A stretch of DNA of 64,000 bases from Symsagittifera roscoffensis (Eukaryota > Xenacoelomorpha > Acoela > Convolutidae), in NCBI RefSeq assembly GCF_963678635.1, contig NC_087063.1:11818368-11882367 (forward strand), read 5' to 3'. The notes below the pieces were generated by a model. The model saw nothing but the letters and a program-made list of their open reading frames with translations, was not told the origin of the DNA and searched no databases. Below, piece after piece: positions 35,636-45,243 of this stretch. A program made the position numbers and the translations under genes. Numbering within the stretch: position 1 is the stretch's first letter; every line of letters starts with the position of its first letter.

Positions 35636-36941
35636 AGTTTCACAACATACAAAACACGACTTACAAAAAATCTTGGCATGGTTCATAATAGATTATTTCA
35701 CACATAATATTGATTTAATTTCACAAGCAAGAAAAAATTTTAGACCCCAAAACTCAAACGATGATACTGCCATCACAGAACAATCAGACTATGTTTGGGA
35801 CCCCGAATGGTCTCATCCCGCATCCATAAACTTCCCACAATCAATCTCAAGTCAAGCAATAAGTACGATATCTTATGTAAGAGATTATGTACGAGTAATA
35901 CCATTAACCATTGATGCAACACCATTAAACTATAATACATTTTTACCCAATATGCAAAATAATAGTTTAAACTCTACAGTCATACACAATGAAAACCTCA
36001 ATGGAACTAGGAATCTTACTCAACAAGATATCCAGACACCATCACACTTCATAAATGAAGAAATCGTACACACAACAACTACACAACAAAGTATTTCACC
36101 AATACGTCCAAACTTAACAACACCAAGAAATACAAATCCTTCACAAACACAGGTAACATTACAATCAACCGTTAAACCTTCGGTTGCCCCAAAATATTCA
36201 CACATGGATTACCAAACATACAGACCCATGACAATACCGCCAAAAACACGCAAAACGTTCACTAGAAACAACTTTGCAGACCATAATTATAATTACACAC
36301 ATCCATCAAAAACAAATTATCAACCACGAAAAATTTTTAGTAATTATACAAGATCTCGAAACTGGGATAACCCAATGGCACCACCTAATTTAGTAAATTT
36401 CCAAACAAATTTACATCCTCCACAGGATCGTAGTGAAAACTATCCATTTTTTCAACAAAATAAAAATAAAAAAAAAACATCTTATCAAATGGATTACTTA
36501 TCCTCAGATGATGATTTCTTACAACCAGATATATTTACACCCTATAATCAAGAATATCGTGGACAAGGAATACAGAAACCACATACATATAATAGAATTT
36601 TTTCTCCACAACCAATAGATACACAAAACCAACAACCAATTCAACAACAAAACCCAATTAATACACAATCTTTTCAACCAATTCAGCAACAAAACCCAAT
36701 GATTGCAAACTCGTACCAACCAGCACAAATGCAAAATGAAATAACACTCCCATATTATCTTCAACAACACGAAATAACAAGAAATCAACTTTCAAATTTT
36801 TCTCAAATGATACAAACAACTCTAGATGGCGCAGCCCAAAAATGGTTTTCAGTATTGCCTATAGAAATAAAATCAAATTGGAAAAGGTTTACACAAGAAT
36901 TTTCAAAAATGTTTGACTCCGAAAGAAACAAACAACAATAA
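35601..36941 (+). CDS. gag: gag, N-terminal part, stopped inside the capsid domain
   Basis: It is 446 residues. Residues about 80-385 are Gln/Asn/Pro/Thr-rich. The C terminus (LDGAAQKWFSVLPIEIKSNW, FTQEFSKMF) matches the retrotransposon gag capsid signature. The N-terminal half of that capsid domain looks short: few residues separate the Gln-rich region from it. TAA at 36939-36941 cuts the domain. The same frame continues with capsid-like sequence until TGA at 37020-37022 and TAG at 37161-37163. It forms the shell of the retroelement particle. As it stands the copy is probably defective for gag unless recoding occurs. Confidence 0.7.
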   Translation: MKSHKENFTKDEVSQHTKHDLQKILAWFIIDYFTHNIDLISQARKNFRPQNSNDDTAITEQSDYVWDPEWSHPASINFPQSISSQAISTISYVRDYVRVIPLTIDATPLNYNTFLPNMQNNSLNSTVIHNENLNGTRNLTQQDIQTPSHFINEEIVHTTTTQQSISPIRPNLTTPRNTNPSQTQVTLQSTVKPSVAPKYSHMDYQTYRPMTIPPKTRKTFTRNNFADHNYNYTHPSKTNYQPRKIFSNYTRSRNWDNPMAPPNLVNFQTNLHPPQDRSENYPFFQQNKNKKKTSYQMDYLSSDDDFLQPDIFTPYNQEYRGQGIQKPHTYNRIFSPQPIDTQNQQPIQQQNPINTQSFQPIQQQNPMIANSYQPAQMQNEITLPYYLQQHEITRNQLSNFSQMIQTTLDGAAQKWFSVLPIEIKSNWKRFTQEFSKMFDSERNKQQ

Positions 36942-37160
36942 AGAGTTTTATGTAATGAAATTCGCAGATTACCAAACGAAACCATCAAGCAATTAGCAGT
37001 ACGAATCAAAACACTAGTTTGAAAAGCATATTCATTAAATACACATGACTATAAAAACACAAAGATGACAGAAATCTTAATGATGACCTTAACACCACAA
37101 TTAAGGAAAATAGCAATAAAAAGAGAGCATCCCATCCTTCGTCAATTCGAGAACCCGATT
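36942..37160 (+). pseudogene. gag: gag capsid remainder, interrupted by stops and a frame change
   Basis: It continues the capsid frame after TAA (NEIRRLPNETIKQLAVRI is typical of the domain). It has a second in-frame stop TGA at 37020-37022. Coding then continues in the -1 frame, whose open stretch runs from about 37053. The two frames overlap for about 110 bases. No convincing slippery heptamer is seen, so an indel is more likely than programmed frameshifting. Confidence 0.65.
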
Positions 37161-37207
37161 TAGATTTTCCAAAACTAGTAGACAAACTAGAACAAGCAGA
37201 AATCACA

Positions 37208-37792
37208 ATGAAACTCGAAGAAACGGAAAATCTGAAATTACAATACGTTAACAGAATTGAAACAGCTTCCACAAATATAAACAATATACAGGAATCAGAT
37301 ACAGACCTCGTTGAAAAAATCACTGAAATACTCAATATTTACGAAAAACACCCAAACTTTAAAGGCAAACCATCTTTCAAAAAATGGTGTAATTATTGCC
37401 GACGATACGGACATAGTATTTCTGAATGTAGACAAAAACAGCAAGACAATCAAAATAAACCTCAAAAATATAAAGAACCAAATAAAACATTCTACCAATA
37501 CATGAAAAAAGATCAAAATCTACCGAACAAAACAGTCTACAGCAACAACAGTTCAGGAAAACCACTCCCGAACAATACAAATTATACAAGAAATCAATCA
37601 CCATATAACTCAAGTTATAGAGGAAGATCACCAGAACGAAGAAACACGCAAAATTCATCACAAAATCACTACAATAGACCAAATAGTCGAAATAACTATT
37701 CCAGATCAAATTCAAATACACAACAATTTGTTTCTAGATCTAATTCCCAATCAAGAAATAATTACTACCCAAACAATCAATCACGAAATTGA
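37208..37792 (+). CDS. gag: gag nucleocapsid region with zinc knuckle, ends at TGA
   Basis: The frame is open from about 37053, with the first ATG at 37208. Residues 61-74 are a CCHC zinc knuckle (CNYCRRYGHSISEC, CX2CX4HX4C), the RNA-binding signature of gag. It is followed by an Asn/Ser/Arg/Tyr-rich tail. TGA at 37790-37792 stops it, but the same frame stays open for another 1.6 kb through the same Asn/Arg-rich repeats into the protease, so this stop is either a point mutation or a readthrough site. The following bases (TCA) are not a known strong readthrough context. Confidence 0.75.
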   Translation: MKLEETENLKLQYVNRIETASTNINNIQESDTDLVEKITEILNIYEKHPNFKGKPSFKKWCNYCRRYGHSISECRQKQQDNQNKPQKYKEPNKTFYQYMKKDQNLPNKTVYSNNSSGKPLPNNTNYTRNQSPYNSSYRGRSPERRNTQNSSQNHYNRPNSRNNYSRSNSNTQQFVSRSNSQSRNNYYPNNQSRN

Positions 37793-39409
37793 TCATACAA
37801 TAGGAATAGAAACTACTCCAATAATCGGAATAGAAGTTATTCAAACAACCGAAACCAGAATTACCCGAACAATCAATCAAGGAATAACTCATATAATAGA
37901 TCAAACTATAACAGACCAAACAATAATTACCAAAACAGATCGCGAAATAATTCACAAAATCGACATTCAAGTTATAATAATCGTTATAGAAATTATTCCC
38001 AATCACCACACCGGAATAATAATGACTATAATAATTCTAATGATCGCCACAGAAGTAGTACACCTAAACATCAAAGACATATTAATCAAGTACAATCTAA
38101 ACCAGAAACAACATCAGACCCTCCAGGTATTGATGACACAGTAACTGATACGTTACAACTCAATCAAATAAACTGTGGATCATCAGATTCAGAAAGCGAT
38201 GCAGAAAACACTCTCTCCATCAATAAGATAAAAGTCGAAAATGACTATGAACCTGTTATATATGAACAACCTTTTTCATCACACATATATGAGAATCAAT
38301 CAGAACTCCTTCACAATTATTATATTGAACCCGTCCATTCCACACCGACGACACAAAAAACTAATGAAATTAACACTACAAATCAACCCAATGAGAACGA
38401 AAAAACAAAATGCTTGAATACAAATCACATCTATCAAAACATACAAAAAGAACAACACAAAGAAAAAATTTGGACAATACCATTTCTTTTAGAAAGTCCA
38501 AGAAGCAAAGAATTTCAACCACCAGATCTTGAAATTGATTTTTTAATTGATTCAGGAGCAGAATCAAATATAATAAACATTCCCACATGGAATGAAATAA
38601 AAACCTTACACCCAAAGCTAACACCTCTTGAAACCTCCAGCAAACTAGCAACAGCACAAGGATCAACATTAATAAACTACGGAAAAATTCAATTATTTCT
38701 TCTCCCCACAAGAACAATGGAGCAAAACAAAATTTTAACCAAACCATTTAAACAAATATTCCATATCACTGATATTAAACACAATATCATTGGAATACCA
38801 TTTATCTCTAAATATATACCAACAATCAACATCTTGAATAGTAAAATATTAATCAAAGATAAATATACAAAAACAAAAGACACATCCCTAACATTTTTTC
38901 AAAGATTAAATAAACAACCACCATTCTTTTCAAAATTCTATCCAATATATAACCAACAAAGAAAACACTTGAAACCACTATCAGGAAACATATACAATTT
39001 TTCAATAAAGCAAGTTCACCAATATGATAAAAAACAAAACAAACAAAAATTTTATATGTCAGATTTTGAATTCAAACCTATTCATAAATTTTTCAAAATC
39101 ACAATCTCATCAATAAAATATTTGAAAAACTCGAATTCAGATATTATTTCCTTACATGTATACAACAATACACCTTACCAAGTAACATTACCTTTAGGAC
39201 TTTTAGGCTATTGCGAAACCAACGCTACAATATCACCAATACACGAAAAAGCATATCGTGTAAATAATATACTCCAATTACTAGATATTTGCCAATCCAC
39301 AATTCTTAATGAAGAATTATCTATAAATAGTATAATAAGAAAACGAAAACAGAAATACGGATTATTTCACAAAAACCCCATATTTCAAACCTACATTCAA
39401 CATAAGTAA
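37793..39409 (+). CDS. pro: gag tail and aspartic protease
   Basis: This is an open frame continuous with the upstream nucleocapsid frame; the first ATG is at 38414. Up to about 38060 it is Asn/Arg/Ser-rich repeats, then acidic spacer. The protease active site is FLIDSGAESNII (Asp codon 38549-38551), with a downstream NIIGIPFISKY matching the conserved Ile/Gly strand. Retroelement proteases of this type act as homodimers to cut gag-pol. The last ~130 residues (PLGLLGYCETNATI) link to the polymerase. It ends at TAA 39407-39409; pol is in the +1 frame, which is already open upstream of this stop. Confidence 0.8.
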   Translation, partial: SYNRNRNYSNNRNRSYSNNRNQNYPNNQSRNNSYNRSNYNRPNNNYQNRSRNNSQNRHSSYNNRYRNYSQSPHRNNNDYNNSNDRHRSSTPKHQRHINQVQSKPETTSDPPGIDDTVTDTLQLNQINCGSSDSESDAENTLSINKIKVENDYEPVIYEQPFSSHIYENQSELLHNYYIEPVHSTPTTQKTNEINTTNQPNENEKTKCLNTNHIYQNIQKEQHKEKIWTIPFLLESPRSKEFQPPDLEIDFLIDSGAESNIINIPTWNEIKTLHPKLTPLETSSKLATAQGSTLINYGKIQLFLLPTRTMEQNKILTKPFKQIFHITDIKHNIIGIPFISKYIPTINILNSKILIKDKYTKTKDTSLTFFQRLNKQPPFFSKFYPIYNQQRKHLKPLSGNIYNFSIKQVHQYDKKQNKQKFYMSDFEFKPIHKFFKITISSIKYLKNSNSDIISLHVYNNTPYQVTLPLGLLGYCETNATISPIHEKAYRVNNILQLLDICQSTILNEELSINSIIRKRKQKYGLFHKNPIFQTYIQHK

Positions 39410-39440
39410 CTACACAGAGAGTCAACAGAAATTTTTAACA

Positions 39441-42400
39441 ATGTTTAATTTCCAACATTCACAAATAACACAAGACGAATTTGAAAAACTAGCAAAACAG
39501 CTAATTAAATATTCATCAGTCTATGCAACATCCAAATTTGATGTTGGCAAAATCAGCTCATCACTACATCTCCCATTAAAACCAGACGCAGTTTTCAAAA
39601 AACAAAGAGCAAGTAAAGTACATATTCACTTACACGATAAAGTGAACAGATTACTCGACATTTTAGAACAATACAACATTATATCACCAGTAAACAAAGA
39701 GGAACAACCAAAAGGCAACACATTTATCAACCCTGTTATCATTCTAGCCAAAGGAGAATCATTAAAAATTGTTCTCGATGCTAGATACCTCAACTCACTA
39801 ATAGATGAATCAAAGTGTAATTGGCCCATTGAACCAATACAAGTTATTTTAACAAAAATAAACGGAAAATACTTTACCACCGCCGATATGAATAGTGCAT
39901 ATAATCAAATGCCATTAGATGAACAATCACGACGCTTAACACAATTTGTTATTGGAAACCAACAATACGAATTCAACCGCTTATTCTATGGAATATCCAT
40001 AGGACCAGCAGCATTTTCAGCTTTTATGAGCAAAATTTTTCGACCACTAATACTAAAGAAAAATGCAATCACCTATTTAGACGATGTTTTTATGCAATCA
40101 CAGACAAAAGAGGAAATGTTCAATGTTTTAGAACAATATCACCAAATACTTCAGAACGAAAATCTGAAGGCCGCCCCCGATAAATCACACTTCTTTTTGA
40201 CAAAAGTTAAATTCTTAGGACATAATATAGAAAGAAAAACAATCACTCCATTGAAATCACGTATAGACGCTATTCAAAAACTCCAACCACCAACAAATAA
40301 AAAGAAAATCCAAGAATTCCTTGGAATGTTAAACTTTTTAAGCAAATATGTTTATAAAATGCAATTATATCTACGACCATTCTATAACATACTTAGACAA
40401 CAAAATAATTTTGAATGGAATACAGAACATCAAGCACGATTTGAAGAAATTAAAAAACTTCTAACTGAACAAATTTCAAACACAATTCCAGATTCAAATC
40501 AACCATTTTATGCAATGTGCGATGCTTCGAACTTCGGCATCGGCGCAGCATTATTACAATCACATAATAGTACAAATAAAATGAACCTCATATCAGCAAA
40601 TTCTCGATTATTCACTCAAGCAGAGCTACGACTCTCAACTCTAATGAGAGAATGTACAGCCATAATATATACACTAACAGAATATGAATTTCTGATACTT
40701 GGATCAAAACATCCCACAGTTCTATTCACAGACCATAAACCAATCATCTTTCTTTTTACACAAAAGTCTAATCCAAACCACCGAGTTTATAGATTTCAAC
40801 TCATTTTAATGAAATTCCCAAACTTACATATAGTTTGGACCGCAGGAAAAAATCTTGCATTACCAGACACCTTAAGTCGAAATACGCCACCTGAATTACT
40901 TACACGTAAAACCACAGTCGAAATACCCAAAAACATAAAATTCTACCTTGCAGAAAATGAAACATCACCCCGATTGGAATGCAAATATGCAGTAAAAACT
41001 GACGTTGAACAATCACAAATAAATAATTTACAACATTTCCTACTTTATTTAGATTGTCAAAATAATCACTATGAAGTTGATCTACTTGGAACATCAACTT
41101 TTAAACCAATCCCATATTCACAATGGATAAAAAATAACACCCAACAAAAAAGAATAAAACAACACCCGCCTAAAAAAGACCATTTTCCACTAATTGAAAA
41201 AGAAAATTTAACTGATAAAATAAACTTATCAGGACCACAAACAAACGATTCAAAATACACAATAAATCAAGTTTTTGACCTCCATGACCCACTTGACACA
41301 ATACCCTTATCTAAATTAGAAATTGAAAACATTTTTCTCCCCCCAACAGAAACAATTACAATTTCAACACTGAAACAATATCAAAACCTTGACCCAGTAA
41401 TTCGACAACTGAAATCATGGCACAAATATAAAACTAAACCTATCAAAGCAGATTCAACTATTCTAGGAAACAAAACACTCCTCCGATATTTTCGAAAATT
41501 CAATAATACAACAATTAACGAAAACACAGACCTTCTAGAATACAAACTAAATGAATCTACAGTTCCCTGTCTCCCTTTAAGTATGATTCTTATAGCTTTT
41601 AATATTTCACATACACAAAATATTAAAGGACACTCTGGATCAGAAAAAACATATTCAAATTTTGTACAAAACTTTTATTTCCCAAATGCACCAATTTGGA
41701 TAAAAGTACTATGCAATGACTGTATAGTATGTCAACTAAATAAACCTTACCCAAATCAAAAACAAATAGCACAAAAACAAGATTTTAAAGGACAAAGTTT
41801 GTACTTTAATCATCGTATCTCATTTGATACCAAAGGACCAATTTCACCCTCATCCGAAGGAAACTCCTACATTATGGTAATTGTTGACGCATTTACACAT
41901 TATGTAGCACTTAACCCAGTACCACATTGTAACGCTTATTACGCTTACACAACACTCTATGAACACTGGATAGCAAAATTCGGACTACCAGAAATTTTAG
42001 TTACAGACAACGGTACAGAATTCATAAATAATGAAATCATCACACTATGTCATTTATATAACATTAAACACAAACCACGTACATCTCACGCACCTTGGAC
42101 AAACGGCTTAGTCGAAGGTATGAACCGTTCATTACAAGAATATCTCAGATGTATCATCAATGGAAATGATACAAGATATACCGAATGGTCAGCAGATGTA
42201 AAACTATTTCCCTTAGCATATAATTCACAAATCACGACAACTTTAAGAATGTCACCATATGAAATTGTTTTTAACCAAAAGCCACGCAAACCAATAATGT
42301 TTACAGCAAACTCTCATAAAAACGCACAAGGTTATTGTCAACCAAATAAAGACTCAATTTGTTATAACCTACCATTACATACACACGATGAAGATCATTT

Positions 42401-43106
42401 TCATCACCCACAAATTCTTAAATTAGCCTCCGGTACACACACCGAATGGATTTTAAACAGAGATAAAAAACACAATGAAATTTACCAAAAGGTAACAAAA
42501 AAGTTGTTACAAAGGCAAAATATTAATGAACAAATAAATTCACGCTTTACACCAGCCTCCGATTTAAAAATTGGAACATTTGTTTTAATACCCAATTTTA
42601 ATACTCAAAAAAGAATTTCAAAAAAGTTACAACCCCTTCGTAAAGGACCATACCAAATAATTGCAAAACCCACTGATGTCACATATAAAATCACCGACTC
42701 AGATAAAAAAGAAATCGTTCAACACCGAAATAACCTATTACCTTATTATCCAAAAGAATACGCACTCCGCGAACTAACTCAATTATATTCTTTTACAGGT
42801 TTAAAAGTTATTCAAAATGACCCACATACGGACAACATAACAAAGGAACAAAATGATATTCACCTCGGAAATCAAAATACAAAATCAAACACCACAAAAA
42901 ACAATACAAAAAATCTCGATCAAAATACATCTCAAAAAGAAAGAAAAAATAGAAAAATGACAGAACAAATAATACCCCAAGAACAAATCGACAAATCAGA
43001 ACATAGAGAGTCTTCACGACTTAGAAATCAACCACGTAAAAATTATAAAGTATTCATCCCACAATCTAAAATATTAAAGAAAGTTGAATTTCAAAAACAA
43101 CCTTAA
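39441..43106 (+). CDS. pol: pol: reverse transcriptase, RNase H, integrase
   Basis: It is 1,221 residues with no stop. Reverse transcriptase: YLDD at residues 212-215, preceded by FNRLFYGISIGPAAFSAFM. RNase H: Asp361 (MCDASNFGIGA), Glu404 and Asp431 (TDHKP). Integrase: HHCC-type zinc motif (GHSGSEKTYSNF ... CNDCIVC), catalytic Asp796, Asp856 (VTDNGTEF) and Glu892 (NGLVEG) with exact DX35E spacing, then a GPY/F module (LRKGPYQII). RNase H before integrase is the Ty3/gypsy order. It copies the RNA and inserts the DNA. The ATG at 39441 lies 31 bases after the protease stop, and the frame is open further upstream, so +1 frameshifting or reinitiation is possible. The C-terminal ~90 residues are a basic, Asn/Lys/Gln-rich extension. 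All catalytic residues are present. Confidence 0.93.
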   Translation: MFNFQHSQITQDEFEKLAKQLIKYSSVYATSKFDVGKISSSLHLPLKPDAVFKKQRASKVHIHLHDKVNRLLDILEQYNIISPVNKEEQPKGNTFINPVIILAKGESLKIVLDARYLNSLIDESKCNWPIEPIQVILTKINGKYFTTADMNSAYNQMPLDEQSRRLTQFVIGNQQYEFNRLFYGISIGPAAFSAFMSKIFRPLILKKNAITYLDDVFMQSQTKEEMFNVLEQYHQILQNENLKAAPDKSHFFLTKVKFLGHNIERKTITPLKSRIDAIQKLQPPTNKKKIQEFLGMLNFLSKYVYKMQLYLRPFYNILRQQNNFEWNTEHQARFEEIKKLLTEQISNTIPDSNQPFYAMCDASNFGIGAALLQSHNSTNKMNLISANSRLFTQAELRLSTLMRECTAIIYTLTEYEFLILGSKHPTVLFTDHKPIIFLFTQKSNPNHRVYRFQLILMKFPNLHIVWTAGKNLALPDTLSRNTPPELLTRKTTVEIPKNIKFYLAENETSPRLECKYAVKTDVEQSQINNLQHFLLYLDCQNNHYEVDLLGTSTFKPIPYSQWIKNNTQQKRIKQHPPKKDHFPLIEKENLTDKINLSGPQTNDSKYTINQVFDLHDPLDTIPLSKLEIENIFLPPTETITISTLKQYQNLDPVIRQLKSWHKYKTKPIKADSTILGNKTLLRYFRKFNNTTINENTDLLEYKLNESTVPCLPLSMILIAFNISHTQNIKGHSGSEKTYSNFVQNFYFPNAPIWIKVLCNDCIVCQLNKPYPNQKQIAQKQDFKGQSLYFNHRISFDTKGPISPSSEGNSYIMVIVDAFTHYVALNPVPHCNAYYAYTTLYEHWIAKFGLPEILVTDNGTEFINNEIITLCHLYNIKHKPRTSHAPWTNGLVEGMNRSLQEYLRCIINGNDTRYTEWSADVKLFPLAYNSQITTTLRMSPYEIVFNQKPRKPIMFTANSHKNAQGYCQPNKDSICYNLPLHTHDEDHFHHPQILKLASGTHTEWILNRDKKHNEIYQKVTKKLLQRQNINEQINSRFTPASDLKIGTFVLIPNFNTQKRISKKLQPLRKGPYQIIAKPTDVTYKITDSDKKEIVQHRNNLLPYYPKEYALRELTQLYSFTGLKVIQNDPHTDNITKEQNDIHLGNQNTKSNTTKNNTKNLDQNTSQKERKNRKMTEQIIPQEQIDKSEHRESSRLRNQPRKNYKVFIPQSKILKKVEFQKQP

Positions 43107-43699
43107 TTCTACATTTAATAATCTTTGCACCTCTGAAACATTTTACACTTTCAATTTTCAAGAGAACATGCTGACAAACACGCAGCGATTCTAGTTCAAA
43201 ATTAGCCAATAGGATTCATCCAATCCGTCACCTTCTATAACTTTAACACAAACCAACTAGACGAAAAATATTAAACTCCAGGCATATCTATAACTATAAC
43301 TCTACGACCTCCAGGTCAAAAATAAGCAAACCACTCCAACTTGACAACTAAAATAAATATCACCATAATATCATAACCCTCCCTTATCTAATAAACCAAA
43401 GATCAACAATATTTCCCCAACTCAGACCTGAAATATCCCCCAAACAAATATGTTAAATTAGCCTAAAGTAAAAGAACGACCATTTTATTTAGCCTAAAGT
43501 ATAAAAATCTCAAAAATACCCCAGATCATTTGACAAATGAAAATAAAGACAAAGAAGACCTCCCGATCACCATAAAAATTGCCCCCAACAATTTTTCACA
43601 AAACTCAACCCACTTATCAAAAAACCAATAAATAATCCGACCACACTTGAAAATTGCCCCAAACAACAAAAAATATTCGATCAAGAAGTCATTTCTTAA
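43107..43699 (+). other. non-coding spacer after pol
   Basis: It is about 590 bases with no frame of note. It has a direct repeat of TTTAGCCTAAAGTA (near 43453 and 43484). It probably contains splice or regulatory signals for the downstream genes; none is certain. Confidence 0.4.
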
Positions 43700-43915
43700 A
43701 TGCTCTTCTATCAAACAGTCACTAAAATTATCACAAACCTCAAACAATTTTTTACGATACTTGAAACTTTCATAATATTTCTTTTTGATATCCTTGAATC
43801 TTTTCTAATACTCTTAATCATTTTTTGTAATATTTTTTTAATTTTCTACACTATATTCGAATTATTTCTCCAACTTTCAAAAACCCTTGATTATATCCAC
43901 AGGTACGATTTATAA
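43700..43915 (+). CDS. hydrophobic 71-residue ORF
   Basis: It is Phe/Ile/Leu-rich, with about residues 20-60 able to span a membrane (ETFIIFLFDILESFLILLII). This local T-rich stretch contrasts with the A-rich rest of the element. It could be a small membrane protein or a polypyrimidine-rich splice region read by chance. A splice acceptor-like TATATCCACAG ends at 43902, inside it. Confidence 0.3.
   Translation: MLFYQTVTKIITNLKQFFTILETFIIFLFDILESFLILLIIFCNIFLIFYTIFELFLQLSKTLDYIHRYDL
43892..43902 (+). promoter_or_regulatory. candidate splice acceptor for a downstream subgenomic RNA
   Basis: TATATCCACAG|GTACG follows a T/C-rich stretch (TTATTTCTCCAACTTTC) and lies 25 bases before the ATG of the 58-residue ORF. 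Env genes of gypsy-class retroviruses are usually expressed from a spliced RNA, so an acceptor is expected near here. Confidence 0.4.
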
Positions 43916-43926
43916 AACTTGTCTAA

Positions 43927-44103
43927 ATGATACGAACGATTTTCAGTAGAACTGATATTTTTCTACTATTTGTAATTTTCATAACATTTCTATCATCCCT
44001 CATTTTGACCATATGCAAATGTATAAAGAAAGCAATCATCACATTCGCTCTAGCAACAATCCTCCTAATTCTTTTCTTAGAAGAATACTATAATAAACAT
44101 TAA
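43927..44103 (+). CDS. 58-residue two-transmembrane ORF
   Basis: The ATG at 43927 gives 58 residues ending TAA at 44101-44103. Two hydrophobic segments (about residues 11-29 and 37-51) flank a Cys/Lys turn (ICKCIKKA). The C terminus EEYYNKH is charged. The hairpin-like layout resembles small viral membrane proteins in general, but I recognise no family. It is the first ATG after the candidate acceptor, so it could be translated from the same spliced RNA as the genes that follow. Confidence 0.4.
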   Translation: MIRTIFSRTDIFLLFVIFITFLSSLILTICKCIKKAIITFALATILLILFLEEYYNKH

Positions 44104-44123
44104 CTTTTTCACTAAAAGAATAG

Positions 44124-45242
44124 ACCAAAAAGCTATCAAAAATTGCTACCCAAAAGTCACAAAGTCAGTCTTCACCGACATCATCCCAAGATAACCCAAC
44201 AACACTTTCAACTACCCAAAACCCCCAAACATCTACACGAATTTCTTTTCAAGATAACCCATACACTTTTGAAGAACGACACGCTCGTTTATCAGAACCA
44301 CTAGAACCAGTTCAACGACAAGCACCTCTAAGCGAACCAACATATAACTTATACCCAACACTACCACAAGAATTAAGTAGAATAAGAAATCCTAGTCAAA
44401 ACCAAAATACAGTCGAAATAAATAGACAAATTATACATCCTCGACGAAACAGAAATTTTCAAACTCCCCGAGTTCATTTTGACATACCTCAATCCCCATC
44501 ACAAAACACTCCAGAAAACCCCATTGGTACATTACCAGAAACCCCTACGCTTCTTTCACAACGTAGCACCTCAAGCCTACCATCAGATTACTTAGGTTCA
44601 ACACCAACATCTGAACAAATACGTGAAAATCCCTTTAACCCCCCAAACCAGGCATCACGACTACCATATTGGACAACACATTCATTTACACAAGGTGAAT
44701 TAAATTTAGTCAATGATCCAATAGATATTTCTACGGATACAACAACATCCTCATCACTACCAGAAACATTATCACTACCATCAACACCATCAATAAGCCA
44801 GATTTCACCACCACCTTTTAACTTAAATTTTCCAAATAATCTCGACGCCAGATATCGAGAACAATCATCAACAAATATCCCTTTAAGACTAGATTGGAAT
44901 ACATTTACAGCCCCTCCACCATTATTTGGACAACATCTAGAAAGTAATCGCCTTCACAACTGGGCACTTAATAGATTACAATACCGACAAGACATTCACG
45001 ACGATATCCGTGATCACAATATCCAAATACTCCAACAAAACAGTTTACAATTAAAGTTTGAAATCACAGTTAAATTAAACAACATTACTCAACATCCCTA
45101 CCCATTAAACCCACCAAACATAACAGCCCAATCACTACCACCACCATTTATAACCACTGAAGTAATATATAAATACGACAGATATATTAAAAAGACAATT
45201 GGTTACATCACATTTTATAACCCATACTCAGGATTATCATAA
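44124..45242 (+). CDS. 372-codon open frame without any methionine codon
   Basis: The frame is open from the codon after TAG (44121-44123) to TAA at 45240-45242, and I found no in-frame ATG in it. Codons 1 to about 280 are Pro/Ser/Thr/Gln-rich (SLPETLSLPSTPSISQISPP). The last ~90 residues look folded (FGQHLESNRLHNWALNRL, LKFEITVKLNN). It cannot start at AUG internally, so expression would need splicing from an upstream start codon, a frameshift or a non-AUG start. It stops one base before the envelope ATG. I do not recognise the protein. The open length and the change from low-complexity to folded-looking sequence argue that it is coding. Confidence 0.6.
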   Translation, partial: TKKLSKIATQKSQSQSSPTSSQDNPTTLSTTQNPQTSTRISFQDNPYTFEERHARLSEPLEPVQRQAPLSEPTYNLYPTLPQELSRIRNPSQNQNTVEINRQIIHPRRNRNFQTPRVHFDIPQSPSQNTPENPIGTLPETPTLLSQRSTSSLPSDYLGSTPTSEQIRENPFNPPNQASRLPYWTTHSFTQGELNLVNDPIDISTDTTTSSSLPETLSLPSTPSISQISPPPFNLNFPNNLDARYREQSSTNIPLRLDWNTFTAPPPLFGQHLESNRLHNWALNRLQYRQDIHDDIRDHNIQILQQNSLQLKFEITVKLNNITQHPYPLNPPNITAQSLPPPFITTEVIYKYDRYIKKTIGYITFYNPYSGLS

Positions 45243-45243
45243 C

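Noticed and set aside
37728-38144. A 138-codon + strand frame rich in Ile/Thr overlapping the nucleocapsid tail
   Set aside because: It is an alternative reading of the Asn/Arg-rich repeats; the other frame leads straight into the protease active site.
39626-39880. - strand frames inside pol, env and the 602-residue ORF
   Set aside because: They are antisense shadows of conserved, motif-bearing + strand genes.
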